Of a DNA stretch of 64,000 bases, positions 1 through 8,055 are shown in pieces (the first letter of the stretch is position 1; each line of letters starts with the position of its first letter). A model generated the notes under the pieces. The model saw nothing but the letters and a program-made list of their open reading frames with translations. It made no database searches and was not told the origin of the DNA. The position numbers were made by a program, and so were the translations under genes. The DNA lies in the NCBI RefSeq assembly GCF_051401765.1, contig NW_027480565.1, positions 434,001 through 498,000 on the forward strand, given 5' to 3'. Source of the stretch: Calliopsis andreniformis. Taxonomy: Eukaryota; Arthropoda; Insecta; Hymenoptera; Andrenidae.

Positions 1-359
1 ATAATTATACCAAGATCCATAATAATCATAGTAACCATAATAATAAACATAATAAGTTTTGAAATAATCATAATAACCGTTATACTTGCCATAGTAACCA
101 TAATAATCATAATAATTATAATAATAACCATAATAAGCTTGGAAATAATCATAATAAGCATTAGACTAGACATAATAATCATAATAATCATAATAACTAC
201 AATAATCATAATAGTCATAATAATAACCACAATAAACTGGCAAATAATCATAACAATCACTATAATAGCAATAATAACCATAAAAATCATAATAGCCACA
301 ATAATTTGAATCTTGATCATAATAATCATACTAACAACCATAATAATCATAGTAGTCAT

Positions 360-363
360 CTTA
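360..363. other. Single-base frameshift in the AT-rich repeat
   Basis: The segment at about 357-370 reads CATCTTATAACTAC. Sister copies near 886 and 3007 read CATCATAATAACTAC, which is one base longer. This is the only place where I see the 3-bp register of the 3.1-kb repeat broken. The landmark spacing across it is 500 bp (6 to 506), while all other landmark spacings are multiples of three. Confidence 0.7.
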
Positions 364-505
364 TAACTACAACAGTCATAAGAGTCCTAATAATAAACAG
401 AATAGTCATGGAAATAACCTTAATAATCATTATTATAGATATAATAGTCATAATAATCGCAATAACCATAATGATCTTAATGATGATCAGGATATTCATC
501 ATAAT

Positions 506-994
506 TATACCAAGATCCATAATAAACATAGTAACCGTGATAATAAACATAATCAGGTCTGAAATAACCATACTAACCGTTATACTAGCCATAGTAGCCA
601 TAATAATCATAATAATCATAATAATCATAATAATTATAATAATAACCATAATAAGCTTGGAAATAATCATAATAAGCATTATACTAGCCATAATAATCAT
701 AATAATCATAATAACAATAATAATCATAATAGTCATAATAATAACCATAATAAAATTGGAAATAATCATACTTATCATTGTAATAGCAATAATACCCATA
801 AAAATCATAATAGCCATAATAACCTTAATGTTGATCAGAATAATCATACTAACAACCATAATGATCATAGTAATCATCATAATAACTACAATAATCATAA
901 TAATCGTAATTGTAATGCTTAAAATCATAGCAACAATCACAATAATCATAGTAACCATAATAATCTTAATGATGACCATGATATCCATGATAAT
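506..994. repeat. 489-bp higher-order block, copy 1
   Basis: The block starts at the TATACCAAGATCC landmark and runs to the next, degenerate landmark at 995. The same 489-bp distance separates the landmarks at 1856 and 2345. The two blocks show the same order of internal markers: GTTATACTAGCC or GTTATGCTAGCC, AAGCTTGGAAATA, AGCATTATACTAGCC and AAATTGGAAATA or AAACTTGGAAATA. This indicates duplication of a 163-triplet block. Confidence 0.7.
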
Positions 995-1217
995 TACACC
1001 AAGGCCCGTAATAATAATAATAATAATAATAATAACCATAGTAGGTTCGGAAATAATTATAATATACTTTATACTAACCATAACAACCATAATAGTCATA
1101 ATAGCCATAATAATCATAATAGTCGTAATAATAACCATAATGAACTTGGAAATAATCGTAATAATCATTATAATAGCCATAATAGCCATAAAAATCACAA
1201 TAGCCATAATAATCTGA
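828..1217. repeat. 390-bp higher-order unit, copy 1
   Basis: The unit begins ATGTTGATCAGAATAATC and contains the degenerate landmark at 995, then GGTTCGGAAATAATTA near 1044 and AACTTGGAAATAATCG near 1143. It ends just before the next unit start, ATGGTGGTCATA at 1218. The length of 390 bp equals 130 triplets, so the register is kept. Confidence 0.75.
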
Positions 1218-2177
1218 ATGGTGGTCATAATAATCATACTAACAACCGTAATGATCATAGTAATCATCATAATAAACAGAATAGTCTTGGAAATAATCTT
1301 AATAATCATTATGATTAACGTAATAACCATAATCATTGTAATAACCGTAATGATCTTAATGATGACGTTAATATTCATCATAATTATACTAAGACATATA
1401 ATAATCAGAGTAATCATAATAATAAACATAATAAGCTTTGAAATAATCATAATAACCTTTATACTAGCCATGGTTATCATAATAATCATAATAACTAGAA
1501 TAATCATAATAGTCATAATAATCGGAATAACCATAATGATCTTAATGATGATCATGATATTCATCATAATTATACCAAGATCCATAATAATCATAGTAAC
1601 CATAATAATAAACATAATAAGCTTTGAAATAATCATAATAACCGTTACACTTGCCATAGTAACCATAATAACCATAATAACCATAATAATCATAATAATT
1701 ATAATAATAACCATAATAAGCTTGGAAATAATCATAATAAGCATTAGACTAGCCATAATAATCATAATAATCATAATAACTAGAATAATCATAATAGTCA
1801 TAATAATCGCAATAACCATAATGGTCTTAATGATGATCATGATATTCATCATAATTATACCAAGATCCATAATAATCATAGTAACCATAATAATAAACGT
1901 AATAAGCTTTGAAATAATCATAATAACCGTTATGCTAGCCATAGTAGCCATAATAATCATAATAACCATAATAATCATAATAATTATAATAATAAACATA
2001 ATAAGCTTGGAAATAATCATAATAAGCATTATACTAGCCATAATAATCAAAATAATCATAATAATTATAATAATCATAATAGTCATAATAATAACCATAA
2101 TAAACTTGGAAATAATCATATTTATCATTATAATAGCAATAATAACCATAAAAATCATAATAGCCGTTAGAATCTGA
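1218..2177. repeat. Expanded 960-bp block of the AT-rich repeat
   Basis: Between the unit starts at 1218 and 2178 lie 960 bp, which equals one 390-bp unit plus two 285-bp blocks. The 285-bp distance separates the landmarks at 1571 and 1856, and the two blocks resemble each other for about the first 240 bp. The region looks like a 390-bp unit enlarged by internal tandem duplication in whole triplets. Confidence 0.65.
1571..2140. repeat. Tandem pair of 285-bp blocks
   Basis: Copies at 1571-1855 and 1856-2140 both start with TATACCAAGATCC. They share AGCTTTGAAATAATCAT, the GTTACACTTGCC or GTTATGCTAGCC site and AGCTTGGAAATAATCAT in the same order. Similarity fades over roughly the last 45 bp. 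Confidence 0.7.
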
Positions 2178-2567
2178 ATGTTGATCATAATAATCATACT
2201 AACAGCCATAATAATCATAGTGATCATCATAATAAATACAATAATCATAATATTCGTAACTGTAATGTTAATAAGCATAGCAATAATCACAATAATCATA
2301 GTAACCATAATAATCTTAATGATGATCATAATATCCCTGATAATTATACCAAGATCCGTAATAACCATAATAATCATAATAATAACCATAATAGGTTCGG
2401 AAATAATCATAATATACATTATATTACCCATAACAGCTATAATAGTCATAAGAGCCATAATAATCATAATAGTCGTAGTAATAACAATAATGAACTTGGA
2501 AATAATCATATTTATCATTATAATAGCAATAATAACCATAAAAACCATAATAGCCATAACAATGTGA
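2178..2567. repeat. 390-bp higher-order unit, copy 2
   Basis: The unit starts ATGTTGATCATAATAATC and ends with TGA at 2565-2567, immediately before an almost identical start at 2568. Its landmarks are TATACCAAGATCC at 2345, GGTTCGGAAATAATCA near 2394 and AACTTGGAAATAATCA near 2494. It is the closest relative of the following unit. Confidence 0.85.
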
Positions 2568-2957
2568 ATGTTGATCATAATAATCATACTAACAGCCATA
2601 ATAATCATAGTGATCATCTTAATAACTACAATAATCATAATAATCGTAATTGTAATGTTAATAAGCATAGCAATAATCACAATAATCATAGTAACCATAA
2701 TAATCTTAATGATGATCATAATATCCATGATAATTATACCAAGATGCGTAATAACCATAATAATCATAATAATAACCATAATAGGTTCGGAAATAATCAT
2801 AATATACATTATACTACCCATAACAACTATAATAGTCATAATAGCCATAATAATCATAATAGTCGTAATAATAACAATAGTGAACTTGGAAATAATCGTA
2901 ATAATCATTATAATAGCCATAATAGCCATAAAAATCACAATAGCCGTAATAATCAGT
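2568..2957. repeat. 390-bp higher-order unit, copy 3
   Basis: This unit directly follows copy 2 and matches it closely, with differences such as TTAATAACT for ATAATAAAT near 2618 and TGCGTA for TCCGTA in the landmark near 2743. It runs to a related start, ATGGTGATCATA, at 2958. Confidence 0.85.
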
Positions 2958-3114
2958 ATGGTGATCATAATAAACACACCAACAAGCCTAATAATCATAG
3001 CAATCATCATAATAACTACAACAACCATAAGAGTCGTAATAATAAACAGAATAATCATGGAAATAATCTTAATAATCATTATTATAGACATAATAATCAT
3101 AACAACCGTAATAT
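2958..3114. repeat. Truncated last unit of the AT-rich repeat
   Basis: This unit begins like the 390-bp units but is more diverged. It carries CACACCAACAAGCC near 2972 and AATAAACAGAATAATC near 3039, the latter related to the sequence near 1271. It ends after about 157 bp where the satellite begins. It is the copy nearest the breakpoint and was probably cut by the event that joined the two repeats. Confidence 0.7.
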
Positions 3115-3130
3115 CCATTTTTTCGCTCGA
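3105..3130. other. Junction between AT-rich repeat and satellite
   Basis: Up to about 3114 the sequence is AT-rich repeat ending ATATCCA. From about 3115 it is TTTTTTCGCTCG, which matches the satellite's second half. In full monomers the same T6 run follows GAA rather than CCA. There is no intermediate unique sequence and no target-site duplication or terminal repeat of a mobile element. Confidence 0.85.
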
Positions 3131-3237
3131 ATTCCGGAGCGATCGTGTCGCTCCGATATGCAATGTTCTCTCGGTCCACGGGCATCAGAGAGCAAAACAG
3201 CCTAATAGTTTTAGAGTGTTTCAACGATCAGGAATAT
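3115..3237. repeat. Truncated first satellite monomer
   Basis: This copy enters the monomer inside the 44-bp element, at its T6 run, and continues to the monomer end at 3237. It is the most diverged copy near the edge: CTCGAATTCC replaces CTCGGGCTCC, and the hairpin segment at 3135-3155 is inverted. Edge copies of satellites usually diverge more because they escape homogenisation. Confidence 0.88.
3135..3155. other. Inverted hairpin segment at the array edge
   Basis: In ordinary monomers the arms CGGAGCG and CGCTCCG enclose the loop ACACGAT. Here the same arms enclose ATCGTGT, its exact reverse complement, so the 21-bp segment is precisely inverted. All other copies that I inspected have the ACACGAT or ACACGAA orientation. 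Confidence 0.8.
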
Positions 3238-3257
3238 GGATCTAACGTTCTCGTTTC

Positions 3258-3277
3258 GAACCGACGACTTTCGGTTC
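3258..3277. other. Half-A hairpin with linked paired-site variation
   Basis: GAACCGA and TCGGTTC are perfect reverse complements flanking the loop CGACTT. In the TACC subfamily the left arm becomes GTACCGA and the right arm TCGGTGC. The A-T pair thus becomes T-G, which would still pair as U-G in RNA. In the AAGC subfamily one central pair is lost. The element recurs once per monomer. Confidence 0.6.
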
Positions 3278-3319
3278 CAGAGCGACACGAACGCTCCATG
3301 ATTCTCGATTATGTCGACA

Positions 3320-3328
3320 CAGGTAAGA
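3320..3328 (+). other. Splice-donor-like CAGGTAAGA, once per monomer
   Basis: CAG|GTAAGA agrees with the eukaryotic 5' splice-site consensus and recurs in nearly all monomers at the same place in half A. Variants include CAGATAAGA (for example near 49852 and 51811), which would destroy it, and CAGGTATGA (near 14036), which would keep it. No evidence in the sequence shows that it is used. Confidence 0.4.
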
Positions 3329-3380
3329 GACAGAGGACAACAAGTGTATGGTTTTAGAGAGCCACGAGCACCAGGAATAA

Positions 3381-3567
3381 GGATCTACCGTTGCCCCTTC
3401 GTTCCGTCGACATTCGGCTCCGGAGCGACACGGACGGGAACTTAGAATTTTTTCGCTCGAACTCCGTTGCGACACGATCGCTGCGACATTCTACATTCTC
3501 TCGGTCCACGGGCATCAGAGAGCAAAACAGCCTAATAGTTTTAGAGTGCCTCAACGATCAGGAACAT
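3381..3567. repeat. Half B of the satellite monomer, 187 bp
   Basis: It runs from GGATCTACCG to just before the next GGATCTAAC. It equals the 143-bp unit plus one 44-bp element inserted after the GAGCGACACG core. All the large length variation of the array arises here by changing the number of 44-bp elements. The common second half ends TTAGAGTGCCTCAACGATCA, corresponding to TTAGAGAGCCACGAGCACCA of half A. Confidence 0.85.
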
Positions 3568-3790
3568 GGATCTAACGTTCTCGTTTCGAACCGACGACTT
3601 TCGGTTCCGGAGCGACACGAACGCTCCATGATTCTCGATTATCTCGACACAGGTAAGAGACAGAGGACAACAAGTGTATGGTTTTAGAGTGCCACGAGCA
3701 CCACGAATAAGGATCTACCGTTGCCCCTTCGTTCCGTCGACATTCGGTTCCGGAGCGACACGAACGGGGTCTTAGAATTTTTTCGCTCGG

Positions 3791-3815
3791 GCTCCGGAGC
3801 GACACGATCGCTCCG
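3791..3815. other. Half-B palindrome and hairpin (example copy)
   Basis: The 10-bp sequence GCTCCGGAGC at 3791-3800 is a perfect palindrome. It overlaps a 7-bp inverted repeat, CGGAGCG (3795-3801) with CGCTCCG (3809-3815), around the loop ACACGAT. Most 44-bp elements carry the palindrome, while the longer hairpin occurs only at the last element of each monomer. Confidence 0.75.
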
Positions 3816-3897
3816 ATATGCAACGTTCTCTCGGTCCACGGGCATCAGAGAGCAAAACAGCCTCATAGTTTTACAGTGTCTCAACGATCAGGAATAT

Positions 3898-4315
3898 GGA
3901 TCTAACGTTCTCGCATCGAACCGACGACTTTCGGTTCCGGAGCGACACGAACGCTCCATGATTCTCGATTATCTCGACACAGGTAAGAGACAGAGGACAA
4001 CAAGTGTATGGTTTTAGAGAGCCACGAGCACCAGGAATAAGGATCTACCGTTGCCCCTTCGTTCCGGCGACATTCGGTTCCGGAGCGACACGAACGGTGA
4101 CTTAGAATTTTTTCGCTCGGGCTCCGGAGCGACACGAACGGGGACTTAGAATTTTTTCGCTCGGGCTCCGGAGCGACACGAACGGGGACTTAGAATATTT
4201 TCGCTCGGACTCCGGAGCGACACGATCGCTCCGATATGCTACGTTCTGTCGGTCCACGGGCATCAGAGAGCAAAACAGCCTAATAGTTTTAGAGTGCCTC
4301 AACGATCAGGAATAT
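3898..4315. repeat. First 418-bp monomer
   Basis: It contains three 44-bp elements in half B. The first begins CGGTGACTT and the last has AATATTTTCG with GGACTCC. This element order recurs in many longer monomers. Confidence 0.85.
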
Positions 4316-4777
4316 GGATCTAATGTTCTCGTTTCGTACCGACGACTTTCGGTGCCGGAGCGACACGAACGCTCCATGATTCTCGATTACCTCGACACAG
4401 GTAAGAGACAGAGGACAACAAGTGTATGGTTTTAGAGAGCCACGAGCACCAGGAATAAGGATCTACCATTGCCCCTTCGTTCCGGCGACATTCGGTTCCG
4501 GAGCGACACGAACGGTGACTTAGAATTTTTTCGCTCGGGCTCCGGAGCGACACGAACGGGGACTTAGAATTTTTTCGCTCGGGCTCCGGAGCGACACAAA
4601 CGGGGACTTCGAATTGTTACGCTCGGGCTCCGGAGCGACACGAACGGGGACTTAGAATATTTTCGCTCGGACTCCGGAGCGACACGATCGCTCCGATGTG
4701 CTACGTTCTGTCGGTCCACGGGCATCAGAGAGCAAAACAGCCTAATAGTTTTAGAGTGCCTCAACGATCAGGAACAC
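4316..4777. repeat. 462-bp monomer with four 44-bp elements
   Basis: This is one of five monomers with four 44-bp elements; the others start at 35578, 39978, 42398 and 44774. It is the only one in the proximal half of the array. It is also the first monomer of the TACC/GTGCC subfamily. Confidence 0.88.
4513..4688. repeat. Four tandem 44-bp subrepeats
   Basis: The copies lie at 4513-4556, 4557-4600, 4601-4644 and 4645-4688. Each starts CGGTGACTT or CGGGGACTT and ends GACACGAA, GACACAAA or GACACGAT. The first begins CGGTGACTT, the third has GAATTGTTACG, and the last has AATATTTTCG, GGACTCC and GACACGAT. The order of types suggests duplication inside a run whose ends stay fixed. Confidence 0.88.
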
Positions 4778-5855
4778 GGATCTAACGTTCTGGTTTCGTA
4801 CCGACGACTTTCGGTGCCGGCGCGACACGAACGCTCCATGATTCTCGATTATCTCGACACAGGTAAGAGACATAGGACAACAAGTGCATGGTATTAGAGA
4901 GCCACGAGCACCAGGAATAAGGATCTACCGTTGTCCCTTCGTTCCGTCGACATTCGGTTCCGGAGCGACACGAACGGGGACTTAGAATTTTTTCGCTCGG
5001 GCTCCGGAGCGACACGATCGCTCCGATATTCTACGTTCTCTCGGTCCACGAGCATCAGAGAGCAAAACAGCCTAATAGATTTAGAGTGCCTCAACGCTCA
5101 GGAATATGTATCTAACGTTCTCGTTTCGTACCAACGACTTTCGGTGCCGGCGCGACACGAACGCTCCATGATTCTCGATTATCTCGACACAGGTAAGAGA
5201 CATAGGACAACAAGTGCATGGTATTAGAGAGCCACGAGCACCAGGAATAAGGATCTACCGTTGTCCCTTCGTTCCGTCGACATTCGGTTCCGGAGCGACA
5301 CGAACGGGGACTTAGAATTTTTTCGCTCGGGCTCCGGAGCGACACGAACGGGGACTTAGAATATTTTCGCTCGGACTCCGGAGCGACACGATCGCTCCGA
5401 TATGCTACGTTCTCTCGGTCCACGGGCATCAGAGAGCAAAACAGCCTAATAGATTTAGAGTGCCTCAACGATCAGGAATATGGATCTAACGTTCTTGTTT
5501 CGAACCGACGACTTTCGGTTCCGGAGCGACACGAACGCTCCATGATTCTCGATTATCTCGACACAGGTAAGAGACAGAGGACAACAAGTGTATGGTTTTA
5601 GAGAGCCACGAGCACCAGCAATACGGTTCTACCGTTGTCCCTTCGTTCCGGCGACATTCGGTTCCGGAGCGACACGAACGGTGACTTAGAATTTTTTCGC
5701 TCGGGCTCCGGAGCGACACGAACGGGGACTTAGAATATTTTCGCTCGGACTCCGGAGCGACACGATCGCTCCGATATGCTACGTTCTCTCGGTCCACGGG
5801 CATCAGAGAGCAAAACAGCCTAATAGATTTAGAGTGCCTCAACGATCAGGAATAT
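4778..5855. repeat. Proximal monomers of 330, 374 and 374 bp
   Basis: The monomers at 4778, 5108 and 5482 form the stretch between the first 462-bp monomer and the first higher-order block. They mix TACC/GTGCC and AACC/GTTCC types. A 374-bp monomer carries two 44-bp elements. Confidence 0.8.
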
Positions 5856-6559
5856 GGATCTAACGTTCTTGTTTCGAACCGACGACTTTCGGTTCCGGAG
5901 CGACACGAACGCTCCATGATTCTCGATTATCTCGACACAGGTAAGAGACAGAGGTCAACAAGTGTATGGTTTTAGAGAGCCACGAGCACCAGAAATAAGG
6001 ATCTACCGATGTCCCTTCGTTCCGGCGACATTCGGTTCCGGAGCGACACGAACGGTGACTTAGAATTTTTTCGCTCGGGCTCCGGAGCGACACGAACGGG
6101 GACTTAGAATATTTTCGCTCGGACTCCGGAGCGACACGATCGCTCCGATATGCTACGTTCTCTCGGTCCACGGGCATCAGAGAGCAAAACAGCCTAATAG
6201 ATTTAGAGTGCCTCAACGATCAGGAATATGGATCTAACGTTCTTGTTTCGAACCGACGACTTTCGGTTCCGGAGCGACACGAACGCTCCATGATTCTCGA
6301 TTATCTCGACACAGGTAAGAGACAGAGGACAACAAGTGTATGGTTTTAGAGAGCCACGAGCACCAGGAATAAGGACCTACCGTTGTCCCTTCGTTCCGTC
6401 GACATTCGGTTCCGGAGCGACACGAACGGGGACTTAGAATTTTTTCGCTCGGGCTCCGGAGCGACACGAACGCTCCGATATTCTACGTTCTCTCGGTCCA
6501 CGGGCGTCAGAGAGCAAAACAGCCTAATAGTTTTAGAGTGCCTCAACGATCAGGAATAT

Positions 6560-8055
6560 GGATCTAACGTTCTCGTTTCGTACCGACGACTTTCGGTGCC
6601 GGCGCGACACGAACGCTACATGATTCTCGATTATCTCGACACAGGTAAGAGAAATAGGAAAACAAGTGTATGGTTTTAGAGAGCCACGAGCACCAGGAAT
6701 AAGGATCTACCGTTGTCCCTTCGTTCCGGCGACATTCGGTTCCGGAGCGACACGAACGGGGACTTAGAATTTTTTCGCTCGGGTTCCGGAGCGACACGAA
6801 CGGGGACTTAGAATTGTTTCGCTCGGGCTCCGGAGCGACACGAACGGGGACTTAGAATATTTTCGCTCGGACTCCGGAGCGACACGATCGCACCGATATT
6901 CTACGTTCTCTCGGTCCATTGGCATCAGAGAGCAAAACAGCCTAATAGTTTTAGAGTGCCTCAACGATCAGGAATATGGATCTAACGTTCTCGTTTCGTA
7001 CCGACGACTTTCGGTGCCGGCGCGACACGAACGCTCCATGATTCTCGATTATCTCGACACAGGTAAGAGACAGAGGACAACAAGTGTATGGTTTTAGAGA
7101 GCCACGAGCACCAGGAATAAGGATCTACCGTTGTCCCTTCGTTCCGGCGACATTCGGTTCCGGAGCGACACGAACGGTGACTTAGAATTTTTTCGCTCGG
7201 GCTCCGGAGCGACACGAACGGGGACTTAGAATTTTTTCGCTCGGGCTCCGGAGCGACACGAACGGGGACTTAGAATATTTTCGCTCGGACTCCGGAGCGA
7301 CACGATCGCTCCGATATGCTACGTTCTCTCGGTCCACGGGCATCAGAGAGCAAAACAGCCTAATAGATTTAGAGTGCCTCAACGATCAGGAATATGGATC
7401 TAACGTTCTTGTTTCGAACCGACGACTTTCGGTTCCGGAGCGACACGAACGCTCCATGATTCTCGATTATCTCGACACAGGTAAGAGACAGAGGACAACA
7501 AGTGTATGGTTTTAGAGAGCCACGAGCACCAGGAATAAGGATCTACCATTGTCCCTTCGTTCCGTCGACATTCGGTTCCGGAGCGACACGAACGGGGACT
7601 TAGAACTTTTTCGCTCGGGCTCCGGAGCGACACGATCGCTGCGATATTCTAGGTTCTCTCGGTCCACGGGCATCAGAGAGCAAAACAGCCTAATAGTTTT
7701 GGAGTGCCTCACCGATCAGGAATATGGATCTAACGTTCTCGTTTCGTACCGACGACTTTCGGTGCCGGCGCGACACGAACGCTCCATGATTCTCGATTAT
7801 CTCGACACAGGTAAGAGACAGAGGATAACAAGTGTATGGTTTTAGAGAGCCACGAGCACCAGGAATAAGGACCTACCGTTGTCCCTTCGTTCCGTCGACA
7901 TTCGGTTCCGGAGCGACACGAACGGGGACTTAGAATTTTTTCGCTCGGGCTCCGGAGCGACACGATCGCTCCGATATTCTACGTTCTCTCGGTCCACGGG
8001 CATCAGAGAGCAAAACAGCCTAATAGTTTTGGAGTGCCTCAACGATCAGGAATAT
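6560..8055. repeat. 1496-bp higher-order repeat, copy 1
   Basis: Four monomers of 418, 418, 330 and 330 bp are followed by a second run with the same lengths. The second to fourth monomers match their counterparts almost base for base, including rare variants such as ATTCTAGGTT (7646 and 9142) and GGATAACAAG (7823 and 9319). The first monomers differ more, so one breakpoint probably lies in the first monomer. Confidence 0.8.

Larger units (their letters stand above)
1..3114. repeat. AT-rich degenerate triplet-based tandem repeat
   Basis: The sequence is almost wholly made of the triplets ATA, ATC, ACC, GTC, GCC and GTA, giving a local 3-bp and 9-bp periodicity such as AATAATCAT next to AATAACCAT. 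It is not a pure microsatellite. Longer landmarks recur, for example TATACCAAGATCC at 6, 506, 1571 and 1856, with degenerate copies at 995, 1385, 2345 and 2735. The distances between landmarks are 489, 390, 186, 285, 489 and 390 bp, so larger blocks have been duplicated. The repeat runs off the left end of the window and stops abruptly at the satellite array. No promoter, RNA gene or conventional open gene is visible in it. The base composition differs strongly from the CpG-rich satellite that follows. Confidence 0.93.
1..3118 (-). pseudogene. Cryptic tyrosine-rich repeat frame, interrupted
   Basis: Read on the minus strand in the frame where the plus-strand triplets are ATA/ATC/ACC, the sequence translates to runs of Tyr, Asp and Gly such as GYYDYYGYYDYY. 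Less common residues sit at conserved places: YGSWYNY, DYFQVHY or DYFQAYY, YNVYYDYFRTYY and YDHH followed by a stop. The frame holds roughly 30 TAA or TAG triplets, and I found no TGA. Several stops recur at one place in every copy: after DHH it is always TAA, while before YN it is TAG, TAA or AAG (Lys). One copy has TAG at 1389-1391 where the others have the Trp codon of the SW motif, which argues for decay. A 1-base deletion near 360 shifts the frame for positions 1-360. The composition recalls Tyr/Gly-rich structural proteins, but that is composition only. A non-coding low-complexity repeat, or a code reading TAA/TAG as Gln, remain possible. Confidence 0.3.
3238..3380. repeat. Half A of the satellite monomer, 143 bp
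   Basis: It runs from GGATCTAACG to CAGGAATAA. It contains a short perfect hairpin at 3258-3277 and the donor-like CAGGTAAGA at 3320-3328. In most monomers a second inverted repeat, GGAGCG with CGCTCC, follows; here it is broken because this copy has CAGAGCG. Half A shows no length change in any monomer except the 3-bp deletion in three distal copies. Confidence 0.85.
3238..3567. repeat. Reference 330-bp monomer (dimer of 143-bp halves)
   Basis: This is the first complete monomer. It consists of half A (143 bp) and half B (187 bp, which is 143 plus 44). Both halves start with GGATCTA, carry CGTTCC-like or TCGAACC-like sequence, then TTCGGTTCC(G/A)GAGCGACACG, later GGTTTTAGAG or AGTTTTAGAG, and end in CAGGAATAA or CAGGAACAT. 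The monomer is therefore a diverged duplication of one ancestral unit. Confidence 0.88.

Noticed and set aside
1..3114. Telomeric repeat
   Set aside because: The triplet-based AAT/CAT pattern matches no known telomere motif and is far too degenerate.
3135..3155. Rho-independent terminator
   Set aside because: The hairpin is short, recurs in every monomer, has no T tract directly after it, and the DNA is not prokaryotic in character.
356..3163. Minus-strand open frame of 935 codons, almost all Ile and Met with some Val and Thr
   Set aside because: It is open only because ATT/ATG/GTT triplets contain no stops. The product is an endless hydrophobic low-complexity chain with no domain, and the frame runs into the satellite.
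2171..3205. Plus-strand Asn/His-rich frame crossing the junction
   Set aside because: Asn/His-rich proteins exist in some protists, but the frame has TGA, TAA and TAG stops in earlier units and its end is satellite sequence, so it is unlikely to be a gene.
306..3245. Plus-strand Ile-rich open frames of 129-319 codons in the AT-rich repeat
   Set aside because: They are the complementary reading of the same triplets, ending only at the recurring TGA of the unit start. They have no protein-like composition.
3250..3265. tRNA-like B box (minus strand GGTTCGAAACG) suggesting a Pol III-derived SINE
   Set aside because: It is a near match at one box only. No convincing A box lies at the right distance, there is no poly-A or target-site duplication, and the TACC and AAGC subfamilies destroy it.
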